Source: Lentzea albidocapillata (GTDB lineage Bacteria > Actinomycetota > Actinomycetes > Mycobacteriales > Pseudonocardiaceae). Taken from it: a stretch of 64,000 nt of DNA. A program made the position numbers and the translations under genes. The stretch lies in the NCBI RefSeq assembly GCF_000719115.1, contig NZ_JOEA01000014.1:186001-250000 (forward strand), in the 5' to 3' direction. Under the pieces are notes generated by a model. The model saw only the letters and a list, made by a program, of their open reading frames with translations, was not told where the DNA came from and did no database searches. Shown here piece after piece: positions 6,701 through 14,980 of this stretch; within the stretch, counting starts at the first letter, position 1; every line of letters starts with the position of its first letter.

Positions 6701-9114
6701 GCGATCGCGTGCAGGGAGAAACAGCGCCATACGCACTCGTGCGCCTGGCGGCCCTGCCGCACCCGGACGGCGCTGCGACGGCAGCGCCGTTCCGGCGGGC
6801 GGTGGAGGCGCTGGCGGAGGTGGATGCCTCGCTGGCGTCGCTGGCCGGCCCGGTGTCCGACCTGTTGCACGACAGCGCCGGCACGCACTCCGATGCCTAC
6901 CACCGCACCGTCGTGCTGCCGTTGCGCCGCGACGTCCACAACGGACGGTCGCCTCGCCCCTCTCTGCGCGGTGAGGCGGATTCGCTGGGCTCGCGCTTTC
7001 CGCAGCTCGGCGAGTGGCTGTCCGCGATGGACCAGCGGGCCGCGCTCACCGACGAGATCGAACGGCTGCTGCCGGACGCGCTCGCCGCCGAACGTGAGGT
7101 GCTCGCGTCGTTGTGCGGCAACGAGTCCGTGCGGAAGGCGGCCGTCTTCAGCGGCCGCGACCTGTGGCAGGGACTCGCGCGGGCGGGCGCCGGCGACAAG
7201 CGTTCCCGCAAGGCCGAACCGACAGTGCTGCGCTACGCCCTGCGCGCGACGTCGAAGACCAGTCCCCTGTCCTGGTACGCGGCGGTCGGCTGGGCCACCT
7301 GGTCCCCCGACGCGCCCGCACCCGACTGGGGCACGCCGGTCGCCGTCACGCGGGTCAGCCAGGTGCTGCTGTCGCGGTTGACCGCCGCCCTGCTCGCCGA
7401 CCGCGCACACCTCTTCGACCACCCGCACCGCCTCGCCCCCGACGTGCACCTCGACGGCGGCCAGCTGAAGTTCCGCCGCGACGTTCCCGCTCGGGGACCG
7501 TTGCGCGCGTACGTCGGCATCCAGGAGGACGTGGAACTGGCGTCGAGTGCGCCGCTGCAGTTCCTCGTCGGCCTCACCGGCGCGAACCCCAAGGGCATCA
7601 GCCCCGCCGAGCTCGCCAGCGCGCTCGCGACCCGGCTGCCCGACGGCGAATCCGATCGCGCGCAGCACTACGTCGCGTTGCTGCTCGACATCAAGCTGCT
7701 CGTGCCGGTGCTGCCGATGGACCCTCAGGATCCCGCCGCCTGTCCCGCGCTGGCCTCGTGGCTACGTGACACCGGACGTCCCGAACTCGCCGACCGGGTC
7801 GTCTCGATCTACCGCGACACCTTGGCATTCGCCGAGATCGACGCCGCTGAACGGCCTGCCGCGCTCGCCGCCCTGTTCGCGGCCTGGGAGGAACTGGGCT
7901 CGGTCGTCGGGGTGGACCTGGGCGGCGTGACGCCGTTGAGCGAGGACGTCGTGCTGCCCCAGCCGGTCCGGCTCGGCCGTGCGCACGGCTACGACGGCGT
8001 GCGGTCGCTGGCCGGGCTGACCCCGTTGCTGATGCTGTTCGACCGGCACCTCGCGATCCGGCGGCACTCACGCGACCTGTTCGTCACGAAGTTCGGTCAC
8101 GGCGGATCCGCCCGCCTCGCCGAGTGCGCGCCACTGATGCACGAAGCCATGTCCGGTGCGCCGACCGGTGGTCTCGGGGCGAGCCGCGCCCAGGTCGCCG
8201 ATCTGGTGCGGGACGGCGTGATCACCGACGAGGTCGTCACCGCCGCCGCGGACCTGCTGCCCTCGTGGATGAAGACCAGGCCCGTCTCGTACTCGTTCTT
8301 CGCCCAGCCCTCGCCGGACGGCCTGGTGGTGAACCACGTCTACGGCGGGTTCGGCCGTTTCCCCGGCCGGTTCCTCGACCTGCTGCCGCCCGAGGCCTAC
8401 GCGACCGTCCGGGCCACTTTGGACGGTGTGTTCCCGCGCGGGTTCGCCGAGTACCGGCCGGTGCAGGGCTTCAACCCGAACCTGCACCCACTGCTCGGGC
8501 GCGCCGAGATCGGCGAGGACCCGCGCTGGGCCGACCACACACCGGACGCGCTGGAGATCTTCCACGACCAGGAGACCGACGAGCTGCGGCTGCGGCGCCG
8601 GGACAACGGTGCCGTGCTGGACGTGCTGTATCTCGGCTACCTCATGCCGATCTCGCTGCCCGACCGCGTCGCCGCCCTGCACGCCGACCTCTCGTGCGGC
8701 GCCGCCGACCTCTCGCCGTTGCAACCCGTCGAGGTGCGCGGTGACGTGCGCGTCGCCGATCGGCTGCGCTACCGCGATGTCGTGCTCGGCCGGCGCTACT
8801 GGGACTTCCCCTCAGCTGCACTGGGAGACGCGTTCTCTTCCGTGGCCGGTGCGACCGCGCTGCGCGCCCGGTACGGCATGCCCGCGCAGCTGTTCGCGGG
8901 CATGGGCGGCGTCATCACCTCCCGCGAGGACTTCGAGGCGCGCGTGAACGGCCCGAAACCGCAATACGCCGACCTCACCAACGCGTTGCACCTGCGTTGC
9001 CTGCCGCGTCTTACGCCCCGCTACGGCGCCCACGTCCGGCTGACCGAGGCGCTCCCGGTGCCGTCCGGGCAGGTGCTGGAGGTCGTCGCGGAGACCTATC
9101 GGAGGGCCGGATGA
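6697..9114 (+). CDS. lazB: Thiopeptide dehydratase, tRNA-Glu-dependent glutamylation subunit
   Basis: An 805-residue LanB-type N-terminal dehydratase (Lant_dehydr_N). In thiopeptide pathways this subunit transfers glutamate from glutamyl-tRNA to Ser/Thr of the core; the glutamate is later eliminated by a separate domain, giving dehydroalanine. Family features include RKAEPTVLRYALRATSKTSP and LSWYAAVGWATW near residues 170-200 and the YSFFAQPSPDGLVVNHVYGG region. It lacks the C-terminal elimination domain of full LanB enzymes; that activity lies in lazF. ATG 6697 overlaps the lazA stop as ATGA. A much longer upstream extension of the frame lies inside lazA and is not credible. Confidence 0.9.
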   Translation: MSDRVQGETAPYALVRLAALPHPDGAATAAPFRRAVEALAEVDASLASLAGPVSDLLHDSAGTHSDAYHRTVVLPLRRDVHNGRSPRPSLRGEADSLGSRFPQLGEWLSAMDQRAALTDEIERLLPDALAAEREVLASLCGNESVRKAAVFSGRDLWQGLARAGAGDKRSRKAEPTVLRYALRATSKTSPLSWYAAVGWATWSPDAPAPDWGTPVAVTRVSQVLLSRLTAALLADRAHLFDHPHRLAPDVHLDGGQLKFRRDVPARGPLRAYVGIQEDVELASSAPLQFLVGLTGANPKGISPAELASALATRLPDGESDRAQHYVALLLDIKLLVPVLPMDPQDPAACPALASWLRDTGRPELADRVVSIYRDTLAFAEIDAAERPAALAALFAAWEELGSVVGVDLGGVTPLSEDVVLPQPVRLGRAHGYDGVRSLAGLTPLLMLFDRHLAIRRHSRDLFVTKFGHGGSARLAECAPLMHEAMSGAPTGGLGASRAQVADLVRDGVITDEVVTAAADLLPSWMKTRPVSYSFFAQPSPDGLVVNHVYGGFGRFPGRFLDLLPPEAYATVRATLDGVFPRGFAEYRPVQGFNPNLHPLLGRAEIGEDPRWADHTPDALEIFHDQETDELRLRRRDNGAVLDVLYLGYLMPISLPDRVAALHADLSCGAADLSPLQPVEVRGDVRVADRLRYRDVVLGRRYWDFPSAALGDAFSSVAGATALRARYGMPAQLFAGMGGVITSREDFEARVNGPKPQYADLTNALHLRCLPRLTPRYGAHVRLTEALPVPSGQVLEVVAETYRRAG

Positions 9115-10190
9115 CCGACGTCGTCTGCTATTACCACGATCCGATCAAGGCACCGCTGCTGCGCGACGGCGTCCTGCCCGCTCTCGCCGCCACCGAAGCC
9201 GCCTTCTCCGACGTCACAGGCCACGTGGAACGCCACTGGCTGCACGGCCCGCACGTGCGGGTCGTGCTGTCCGGCCCGTCCTCACCGACCGCGGCGTTGC
9301 TGCTGGCCACCCTGCTGCGCTCCTACCTGGCCGCTCATCCGTCCACTGTGGAACTCTCCGAGGCCTCGCTACTCGCCCACGCCGAGTCTGCGGCCGTCGC
9401 CGAACTGCTCCTGCCGCCGTTCACCCCGTTCCACCCCAACAACTCCGTGCGCATCGAGCCGACCGACGACACTCGTCTGCGTTCGCTCCTGTCAGAGGCG
9501 CACATCGACGTGCGCGCCGAAGGCCTGAGGTTGGGCGTTCCGGCCTTACGCCAATCCTTCTCCGTGCCTCGCGCAACACTCGCGCTGACCTCGATGGCCG
9601 TCCACGCCAGCCGTTACCCGGCCGGCCTGCGGTACGGCTACCACTCGTTCGTCTCGCACGTCGAAGACTTCCTGCTGGCCAACGACTCCGACGGCACCAT
9701 CCGGTCCAAACTGGACTCGGTCTGGACCGCGAACGCTTCCGCCGCCTGCGCCTTGGTCGAGCAGGTGGCGCTGGGCCACCCCACCAGCCACCTGGAAGCG
9801 GCCTGGCAGACCTGGACCATCGCCCTGCGGCTGACCACCCAGGAACGCTACGACGCGGGCCTGCTCACCGCGGACCCCAACCCCCGTCACGGCGAACGGG
9901 CCTACGAAGTGGGTGACGAGGACGCGATCCGCCGCTACAACTACGGCGAGCGAACGAAGTTCAGCGATTACCACACAGCGATGTGGACCGTGGACCTCTC
10001 CGACCCGGCGATCGCGCGCTCGATGGCCGTCTACCGCATCGGCACCAACGTCCTCTACCAGCTGCTGGCGATCTGCGACGTCACCCCGATGGAGCGTTAC
10101 GCCGCGGCCCACCTCCTCGCCAACGCCGCGCAGCAGGTTCTGGGCACCACGTGGGCCGAACAGTTCGCCGCACTGCCGAAGGTCGGGTGA
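9111..10190 (+). CDS. lazC: Thiopeptide pyridine synthase ([4+2] cycloaddition enzyme)
   Basis: A 359-residue protein of the TbtD/PbtD/LazC type: a LanB elimination-like fold repurposed to join two dehydroalanines in a formal [4+2] cycloaddition, forming the central pyridine with loss of the leader peptide. The N-terminal CYYHDPIKAPLLRDGVLPAL and HWLHGPHVRVVLSG strands are typical of this fold. Placement directly after the glutamylating subunit matches lactazole order. ATG 9111 overlaps the lazB stop (ATGA). Leu at 9546-9548 is the rare codon TTA, so bldA-type control is possible. The main alternative, a true elimination domain, is less likely because lazF carries that domain. Confidence 0.82.
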   Translation: MTDVVCYYHDPIKAPLLRDGVLPALAATEAAFSDVTGHVERHWLHGPHVRVVLSGPSSPTAALLLATLLRSYLAAHPSTVELSEASLLAHAESAAVAELLLPPFTPFHPNNSVRIEPTDDTRLRSLLSEAHIDVRAEGLRLGVPALRQSFSVPRATLALTSMAVHASRYPAGLRYGYHSFVSHVEDFLLANDSDGTIRSKLDSVWTANASAACALVEQVALGHPTSHLEAAWQTWTIALRLTTQERYDAGLLTADPNPRHGERAYEVGDEDAIRRYNYGERTKFSDYHTAMWTVDLSDPAIARSMAVYRIGTNVLYQLLAICDVTPMERYAAAHLLANAAQQVLGTTWAEQFAALPKVG

Positions 10191-11671
10191 CGCGCATGCT
10201 CGTGCGGCTGCGCCCGGTCGTCCAGGCCACCCGGACCGCCGACGGACTGCACCTGCGCGGCTGGGCGTCGAGCTGCACGCTCTCCGGCGGCTCCGGCCTG
10301 TGGAAGGTGTGGCAGCGCGTGGCCCCGCAGTTGGAGGCGGGAATCCCGCGCGCCTCGCTGGAGGTACCCGAAGACACTGCTCCGGCCGTGCGGGCCGCGG
10401 TCTCGCTGATCCTGGAACAGTTGTGGGAGCACGACATGCTGGTCGAGATGCCTTCCTGGGGTGCGGACACGCCTGCTCCGGAGGTGGCGGCCTGGCTGGA
10501 GTCGGCGGCCACGGAGCCGGTGGAGGCCTGGCGACGGCTTCGCGCGGCCACGATGGTCGTGGCGGGGCGCGGGGCGCTGGAGGACGCGGCCGTCGGGGCG
10601 GCGGAGGCGGTCGGGCTGAAGGTTCAGCGGTCGGACGGCAACCGCGAACTCGTTGTGTCCGCAGGAGATCTTGTTGTCGTGGCGGGCTGTGGAACTGATG
10701 TCGGCTATGTACTGCCACCGACAGTGGGGTTATCTTCGGTCAACACTGAAGTCACTATGCGAATCGCCGCGCGGCTCGGCGTCACGGGCGAACCGCCCGA
10801 GATCCTGGCCACCCTCATCGGATCCGCCGCCGTGCACCGCCTCGTCTGCGCCGTCGCCGGCCTGCCGGATCCCGCCGCCGAACTCGCCACGGGCACCTAC
10901 CCGATGGCCCTGGTCGCCCACGCCGACCCCCTCACCGCGACCTACCACCCACTCCTGCAGGGCGCTCCCCCGTCAGATCCCTGGCAAGCCCTCGAAGCGC
11001 TCACCGACCACGAACTCGGCCCGGTCGACACCCCGGAGTTCGGCCCTCTCCCCCAGGTCCCGGCCAACCTCGCCACCTCGGGAGACGCACTGGGCATCGG
11101 CACCACGGCCGACAGCGCCCGCCTCAACGCCGCCCTCAACGCCCTCAAGACCGACGGCGTGATCGGCATCGACGAGGCCCATGCCCGAGGCGCCGCCCTC
11201 CGCCTGGCCGCACGCCACCACCGGGGCGAGCCGGCCGACGCGCACGAGTGGACCAGCGACCCGACCGCGCACCGGTGGTGGAAGGCGCTGACCGCGAGGT
11301 TCGGCATCCCCGCCGTGGTCCGGACCGAGCGCCTCGCACCGGGCGTCCACAAGGCGGAGATCAGCAACGGTCAGCGCGTTCTGGCGTGGGCCGTCGAAGC
11401 GACGGCCGCGGACGCCGTGGCCTTCGCCGCCCTGGCTGCCACCGGTTACGCCCAGGCGGGTCGCACCGGCACCGCCCACCTCAACGGCGCCGCTCCGCTC
11501 AGGCCCGCCGACCACCCCGACTGGGTCACCCGGCAATGGCACTGGCCCGCCGATGTGCGGGACCGCGAAGAACGGCTCCAGCAAGCGATCGCGATGTTGC
11601 CCGGCGTCAGGATCCGGCCGCTCCGGCTCGACCCGGAACTCCGTGCCGCCGGCCTCAGGGCATACCGATGA
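10187..11671 (+). CDS. lazD: RRE-containing ocin-ThiF-like cyclodehydratase partner
   Basis: A 494-residue protein in the position and size class of LazD/TbtF-type ThiF-like partners. These bind the leader peptide through an N-terminal RRE and deliver the core to the YcaO enzyme. The N-terminus (LRPVVQATRTADGLHLRGW followed by a winged-helix-like region) fits an RRE. A Rossmann-like central segment lies around residues 120-190 (TMVVAGRGALEDAAVGAAEA, then VVSAGDLVVVAGCGTDVGYV). Cys residues for a structural zinc site are not obvious. GTG 10187 overlaps the lazC stop (GTGA); ATG 10196 is an alternative start. It holds a TTA codon at 10730-10732 in a locally AT-richer stretch. Confidence 0.8.
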   Translation: MTRMLVRLRPVVQATRTADGLHLRGWASSCTLSGGSGLWKVWQRVAPQLEAGIPRASLEVPEDTAPAVRAAVSLILEQLWEHDMLVEMPSWGADTPAPEVAAWLESAATEPVEAWRRLRAATMVVAGRGALEDAAVGAAEAVGLKVQRSDGNRELVVSAGDLVVVAGCGTDVGYVLPPTVGLSSVNTEVTMRIAARLGVTGEPPEILATLIGSAAVHRLVCAVAGLPDPAAELATGTYPMALVAHADPLTATYHPLLQGAPPSDPWQALEALTDHELGPVDTPEFGPLPQVPANLATSGDALGIGTTADSARLNAALNALKTDGVIGIDEAHARGAALRLAARHHRGEPADAHEWTSDPTAHRWWKALTARFGIPAVVRTERLAPGVHKAEISNGQRVLAWAVEATAADAVAFAALAATGYAQAGRTGTAHLNGAAPLRPADHPDWVTRQWHWPADVRDREERLQQAIAMLPGVRIRPLRLDPELRAAGLRAYR

Positions 11672-13182
11672 GCCGCGTGGACGGCGGCCTCACCCTCATC
11701 GGCCCGACCGTGAACGTCTGCGTCGACTGTGCGGAGAGCGCACGGCTCGCAACGGCCAAAGCGCCCCGCGACGTGCGGCTGAAAGGTCTGGTCGCACCGG
11801 CGTTCCAGCCGCTGGTGACCGCACTCGAAAGCCAGCAGCACGACACCGTGATCGCGATCCGCACCGACCTGGGGTTGGTGTCCACCCACCGGATCACCCC
11901 CGGCGCCTGCTGCTCCCCGACGCCCAAGGCCAACGAGGACACCAGGACTCCCAACGGCGAACTCCGCACCCCGAACAGGAGCACCGGGTTGAGGGACGCC
12001 GTGGTCGACTTCCGGCACGGACCGGTCACCGCGCTGTTCCGCACGGGGGACCTGCCGCTCGCCACGGTCACCGCCGAACTCGACTCCCACACCGCCGGCT
12101 ACGGCCGCACCACGTCGTTCGAAGAAGCCGAACGCGTGGCCATCTTCGAAGCGATCGAACGCCGCAACGGCATGCGTCCGCGCCACCCGGACCCGAGGGA
12201 GATCTCTTTCGCCGAACTGGGACCAGACCAGGCGCTAGACCCGGAACGCCTGGGACTCAACGACTTCGGCAACGCCTACCACCCGGACCTGAGGATGCGC
12301 TGGGCGGAAGGCTGGTCCTACACGCACAAAAGGCCGATCCAGGTGCCGGAGCAGGTCGCGTACTGGGCCGCACACACACCGGCAGAGCAGCGGTTCGTCC
12401 ACGAGACGTCCAACGGTTGCGGGCTCGGCAACAGCCTGACCGAGGCGGTGCTGCACGGCCTGTTCGAGGTGGCCGAACGCGACGCGTTCCTGCTGGCCTG
12501 GTACGCCGAGACGCCGTTGACCAGGATCAAGATCCCACCGGACCCGCTGCTGCAGCACCTCACCGACCGGCTCGAAGAACTCGGCTACGAGCTGCTGTTC
12601 CTCAACGCCACCAACGACCTGGGCATCCCGGCCGTGCTGACCCTGGCGAGAACCACCAGGAAAGGCCTGCCCCAGGCGTTCTTCGCCGCCGGCGCCAGCC
12701 CGGACCCGGCGAAGGCCCTGCGGTCGGCCGCCGTCGAGGTGGCCGTGGACGTCGAGGCGTTCGCCGACCGCACAAGGGCGAATCCCGAGAACTACAGCAG
12801 AGAACGCCTGTTGAGCCTCCTTCGCGACCCGGCGCAGGTCCGGAGCATGGACGACCACGTCGCCGTCAACACCCTGCCGGAGGCGAGGGAGCGGTACGCG
12901 AACATGGTCAGTGACGAGCCTCCGGAGGTCCTCCCCGACCGGCGAGACCACACCGACCTGCGCGATCTGCTCGACCGCTACACGGAAGACCTGCGCGGCC
13001 AGGGCCTGGAGCTGATCGCGGTCGACCAGTCCGACCCGCACACCACGAACACCCTCGGGCTGCACTGCGCCAAGGTCATCGTGCCGGGGACGCTGCCCAT
13101 GACGTTCGGCCACCTGCACCGCCGGACGACAGGCCTGTCCCGCCTCGGCACGACCGCCGGCCACCCCCACCCGTTCCCCTGA
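11668..13182 (+). CDS. lazE: YcaO cyclodehydratase (azoline-forming)
   Basis: A 504-residue TOMM YcaO enzyme. With its ThiF-like partner it uses ATP to cyclise Cys (and possibly Ser) of the core into azolines. YcaO signatures include the nucleotide-binding segment TAGYGRTTSFEEAERVAIFE followed by AIERRNG, and TSNGCGLGNSLTEAVLHGLF followed by EVAERDAF. The protein ends in Pro-His-Pro-Phe-Pro, matching the PxPxP terminus characteristic of TOMM YcaO proteins, which supports activity. ATG 11668 overlaps the lazD stop (ATGA). The first 110 residues are variable and may dock the partner. Confidence 0.92.
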   Translation: MSRVDGGLTLIGPTVNVCVDCAESARLATAKAPRDVRLKGLVAPAFQPLVTALESQQHDTVIAIRTDLGLVSTHRITPGACCSPTPKANEDTRTPNGELRTPNRSTGLRDAVVDFRHGPVTALFRTGDLPLATVTAELDSHTAGYGRTTSFEEAERVAIFEAIERRNGMRPRHPDPREISFAELGPDQALDPERLGLNDFGNAYHPDLRMRWAEGWSYTHKRPIQVPEQVAYWAAHTPAEQRFVHETSNGCGLGNSLTEAVLHGLFEVAERDAFLLAWYAETPLTRIKIPPDPLLQHLTDRLEELGYELLFLNATNDLGIPAVLTLARTTRKGLPQAFFAAGASPDPAKALRSAAVEVAVDVEAFADRTRANPENYSRERLLSLLRDPAQVRSMDDHVAVNTLPEARERYANMVSDEPPEVLPDRRDHTDLRDLLDRYTEDLRGQGLELIAVDQSDPHTTNTLGLHCAKVIVPGTLPMTFGHLHRRTTGLSRLGTTAGHPHPFP

Positions 13183-13200
13183 ACCACCGTTGGAGCAGCT

Positions 13201-14691
13201 GTGACCTGGACCGGCCTGCACTGCAGGGTGAACTGGAACCGAGCGGACCTCGATACGTTCGTCGCCGACGCCTTGGCCCCCGCGATGGCCGGCCAGGAGT
13301 GGTACTTCCTGCGCTACTGGGAAACCGGGCCGCACCTCCGAGTCAGGATCAGGAACGCGCAGAACGCCGACAAGCTCGAAGTGCGCCTGCGGGAGCTCAT
13401 CGCGGCTCAGGACTTCGCGCAGGAGCATGGAGAACCGGACTGGCTCCCGCACGGCGACGTCCGCGAGGTCGAGTACGTCCCGGAGACCGAACGGTACGGC
13501 GGCCCGCAGGCGCTGCCGATCGCCGAAGAAGTCTTCTGCCACAGCACGGAGGTGGCGGTCGCGGTGCTCAAGGCGACCCACACGGACAGCGCCCGCCTCA
13601 CCGCCGCCATCGACCTCACGATCGCCACGGCGAAGGCGCTCGACCTGAACCTGCCGCAGGCCGCGAGCTGGTTGCGCAGCCTGGGTTCCGGCTGGCGCAA
13701 CGTCCAGGAGCAGGCACCCGTGCCCACCATCGGCTCCCAGCACGCCGCCAACCAGCTCATGGCCAAGCGCGGCCGCGACCTGGCCGCGCGCTGGCACCGC
13801 GAACCCCGAGGCGCGGTCGCCCACTGGCGGAGCACGATCAACGAAGCCAAGCAAAAACTCGACGTCTGGTTGCCGTACGTCTGGGCCTCGCAGCTGCACA
13901 TGCTGCTCAACCGCCTGGGCATCACCCCCAACGAAGAACGCATGATCTGCTGGACCACCGCGGCCGCCGCCATGTCCCCCAACGGTCTGACGGACTTCCA
14001 CGACGACGGCGAGACGGCGCCTGACCGCCGTTACCTGGAGGCGAGCAAGTTCCTGCCGGGCTTCAATGACCAGCTGCCCCGCAAGGCCGCACCGAACAGG
14101 CAGAAGTGGCCCGCCACCACGTCGTTGCCGTCCACAGTGGACACCGACACGCTCAGAGCGCGCAGGACCAGCCGCGACCTGACCGGTGACCTGAACGCGG
14201 AACAGCTCGGCACCCTGCTGTGGAACTCCATGTCCCCCAAGGACGGCCGGTGGCCGTACCCGAGCGCCGGAGCCCAGTACTGCGCCAGGATCAGGCTCAT
14301 CGCGCTGAACGTCGACGGCCTGGCCAGGGGCCGGTACGAGGTGAACGAGGTCGAGCGCGCCCTGACGTGGTTCGGCGAGGCGCCGCCGATCGAGGACCTG
14401 GAGGCGACCTCGATGTGGTTCGGCCCCGGCACCACGGAACTCTCCGGCACCCCCGCCGTGCTGGCCCTCTACATCAGACTCGGCTCGCTGCGGCAGACCT
14501 ACGGCCTGCGGGCGCTCAGGTTCGCGTTCACCGAGGCCGGGCACCTCGCCCAGAACCTCACCGTCACAGCGGCGAACCTGGGCATCCGCACCGGACTCGT
14601 CGGCGGGTTCTACGACGACATCGCCCACGACGTCATCGGGCTCGACGGCGTGGACGACGCTCTCGTCTACTTCCTGCCGCTGGCCTCATGA
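13201..14691 (+). CDS. lazF: Fused glutamate-elimination domain and SagB-type azoline dehydrogenase
   Basis: A 496-residue bifunctional enzyme. Residues 1 to about 300 are the thiopeptide-type elimination domain (WTGLHCRVNWNRADLDTFV; EWYFLRYWETGPHLRVRIRN), which removes glutamate to leave dehydroalanine. Residues about 315-496 form a SagB/nitroreductase FMN domain (RRTSRDLTGD, PYPSAGAQY, AGHLAQNLTVTAANLGIRTG), which oxidises thiazolines to thiazoles. This fusion is the hallmark of LazF in lactazole-type clusters; many other thiopeptide clusters encode the two parts separately. GTG 13201 has GGAGCA upstream. It is the last gene of the operon and overlaps the convergent neighbour by 6 nt. Confidence 0.9.
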   Translation: MTWTGLHCRVNWNRADLDTFVADALAPAMAGQEWYFLRYWETGPHLRVRIRNAQNADKLEVRLRELIAAQDFAQEHGEPDWLPHGDVREVEYVPETERYGGPQALPIAEEVFCHSTEVAVAVLKATHTDSARLTAAIDLTIATAKALDLNLPQAASWLRSLGSGWRNVQEQAPVPTIGSQHAANQLMAKRGRDLAARWHREPRGAVAHWRSTINEAKQKLDVWLPYVWASQLHMLLNRLGITPNEERMICWTTAAAAMSPNGLTDFHDDGETAPDRRYLEASKFLPGFNDQLPRKAAPNRQKWPATTSLPSTVDTDTLRARRTSRDLTGDLNAEQLGTLLWNSMSPKDGRWPYPSAGAQYCARIRLIALNVDGLARGRYEVNEVERALTWFGEAPPIEDLEATSMWFGPGTTELSGTPAVLALYIRLGSLRQTYGLRALRFAFTEAGHLAQNLTVTAANLGIRTGLVGGFYDDIAHDVIGLDGVDDALVYFLPLAS

Positions 14692-14955
14692 CTTCGCGAC
14701 GACGTTGCCCATCGCGATGACACCGATGAGCACGGCCAGCAACGACAGCAAGGCGCCCGCCACGGCGAACGCCTTGCCCCTGCGGTTCCCGAGCAGGCCG
14801 AGGATCGCGACCACGAACCCCGGCAGCCCGAAAGCCCAGGCGGAGTAAGGGCGTACACCGTCGAGGTTCATCGGCAGGAACGTCACCACGACCCCGAGCA
14901 ACCCCAGCACCAGCGCGGCCACCCCGAGTCCGGGGCCCTTGGGTCCGTCAGACAT
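14686..14955 (-). CDS. Small DUF4190-like membrane protein
   Basis: An 89-residue protein with two to three hydrophobic segments (LGVAALVLGLLGVVVTFLP; FGLPGFVVAILGLLG; AVAGALLSLLAVLIGVIAMG), resembling the small DUF4190-type membrane proteins common in actinobacteria. Function unknown. ATG at 14955 is preferred over an in-frame start 18 nt upstream because the polar MSDGPKGPG leader is typical. It is convergent with the thiopeptide operon and transcribed away from it, so there is no reason to count it as an immunity gene, although that cannot be excluded. Confidence 0.65.
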   Translation of the reverse strand: MSDGPKGPGLGVAALVLGLLGVVVTFLPMNLDGVRPYSAWAFGLPGFVVAILGLLGNRRGKAFAVAGALLSLLAVLIGVIAMGNVVAKS

Positions 14956-14980
14956 GCCCGCGACCCTAGCCAAGCGACAT

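Noticed and set aside
9111..10190. Calling this protein the elimination half of a split LanB
   Set aside because: The elimination domain is recognisable in lazF, and gene order matches lactazole, where this position is the pyridine synthase.
12235..14628. A roughly 800-codon minus-strand frame under lazE and lazF
   Set aside because: No motif, shadow composition, and the opposite strand carries complete YcaO and SagB domains.
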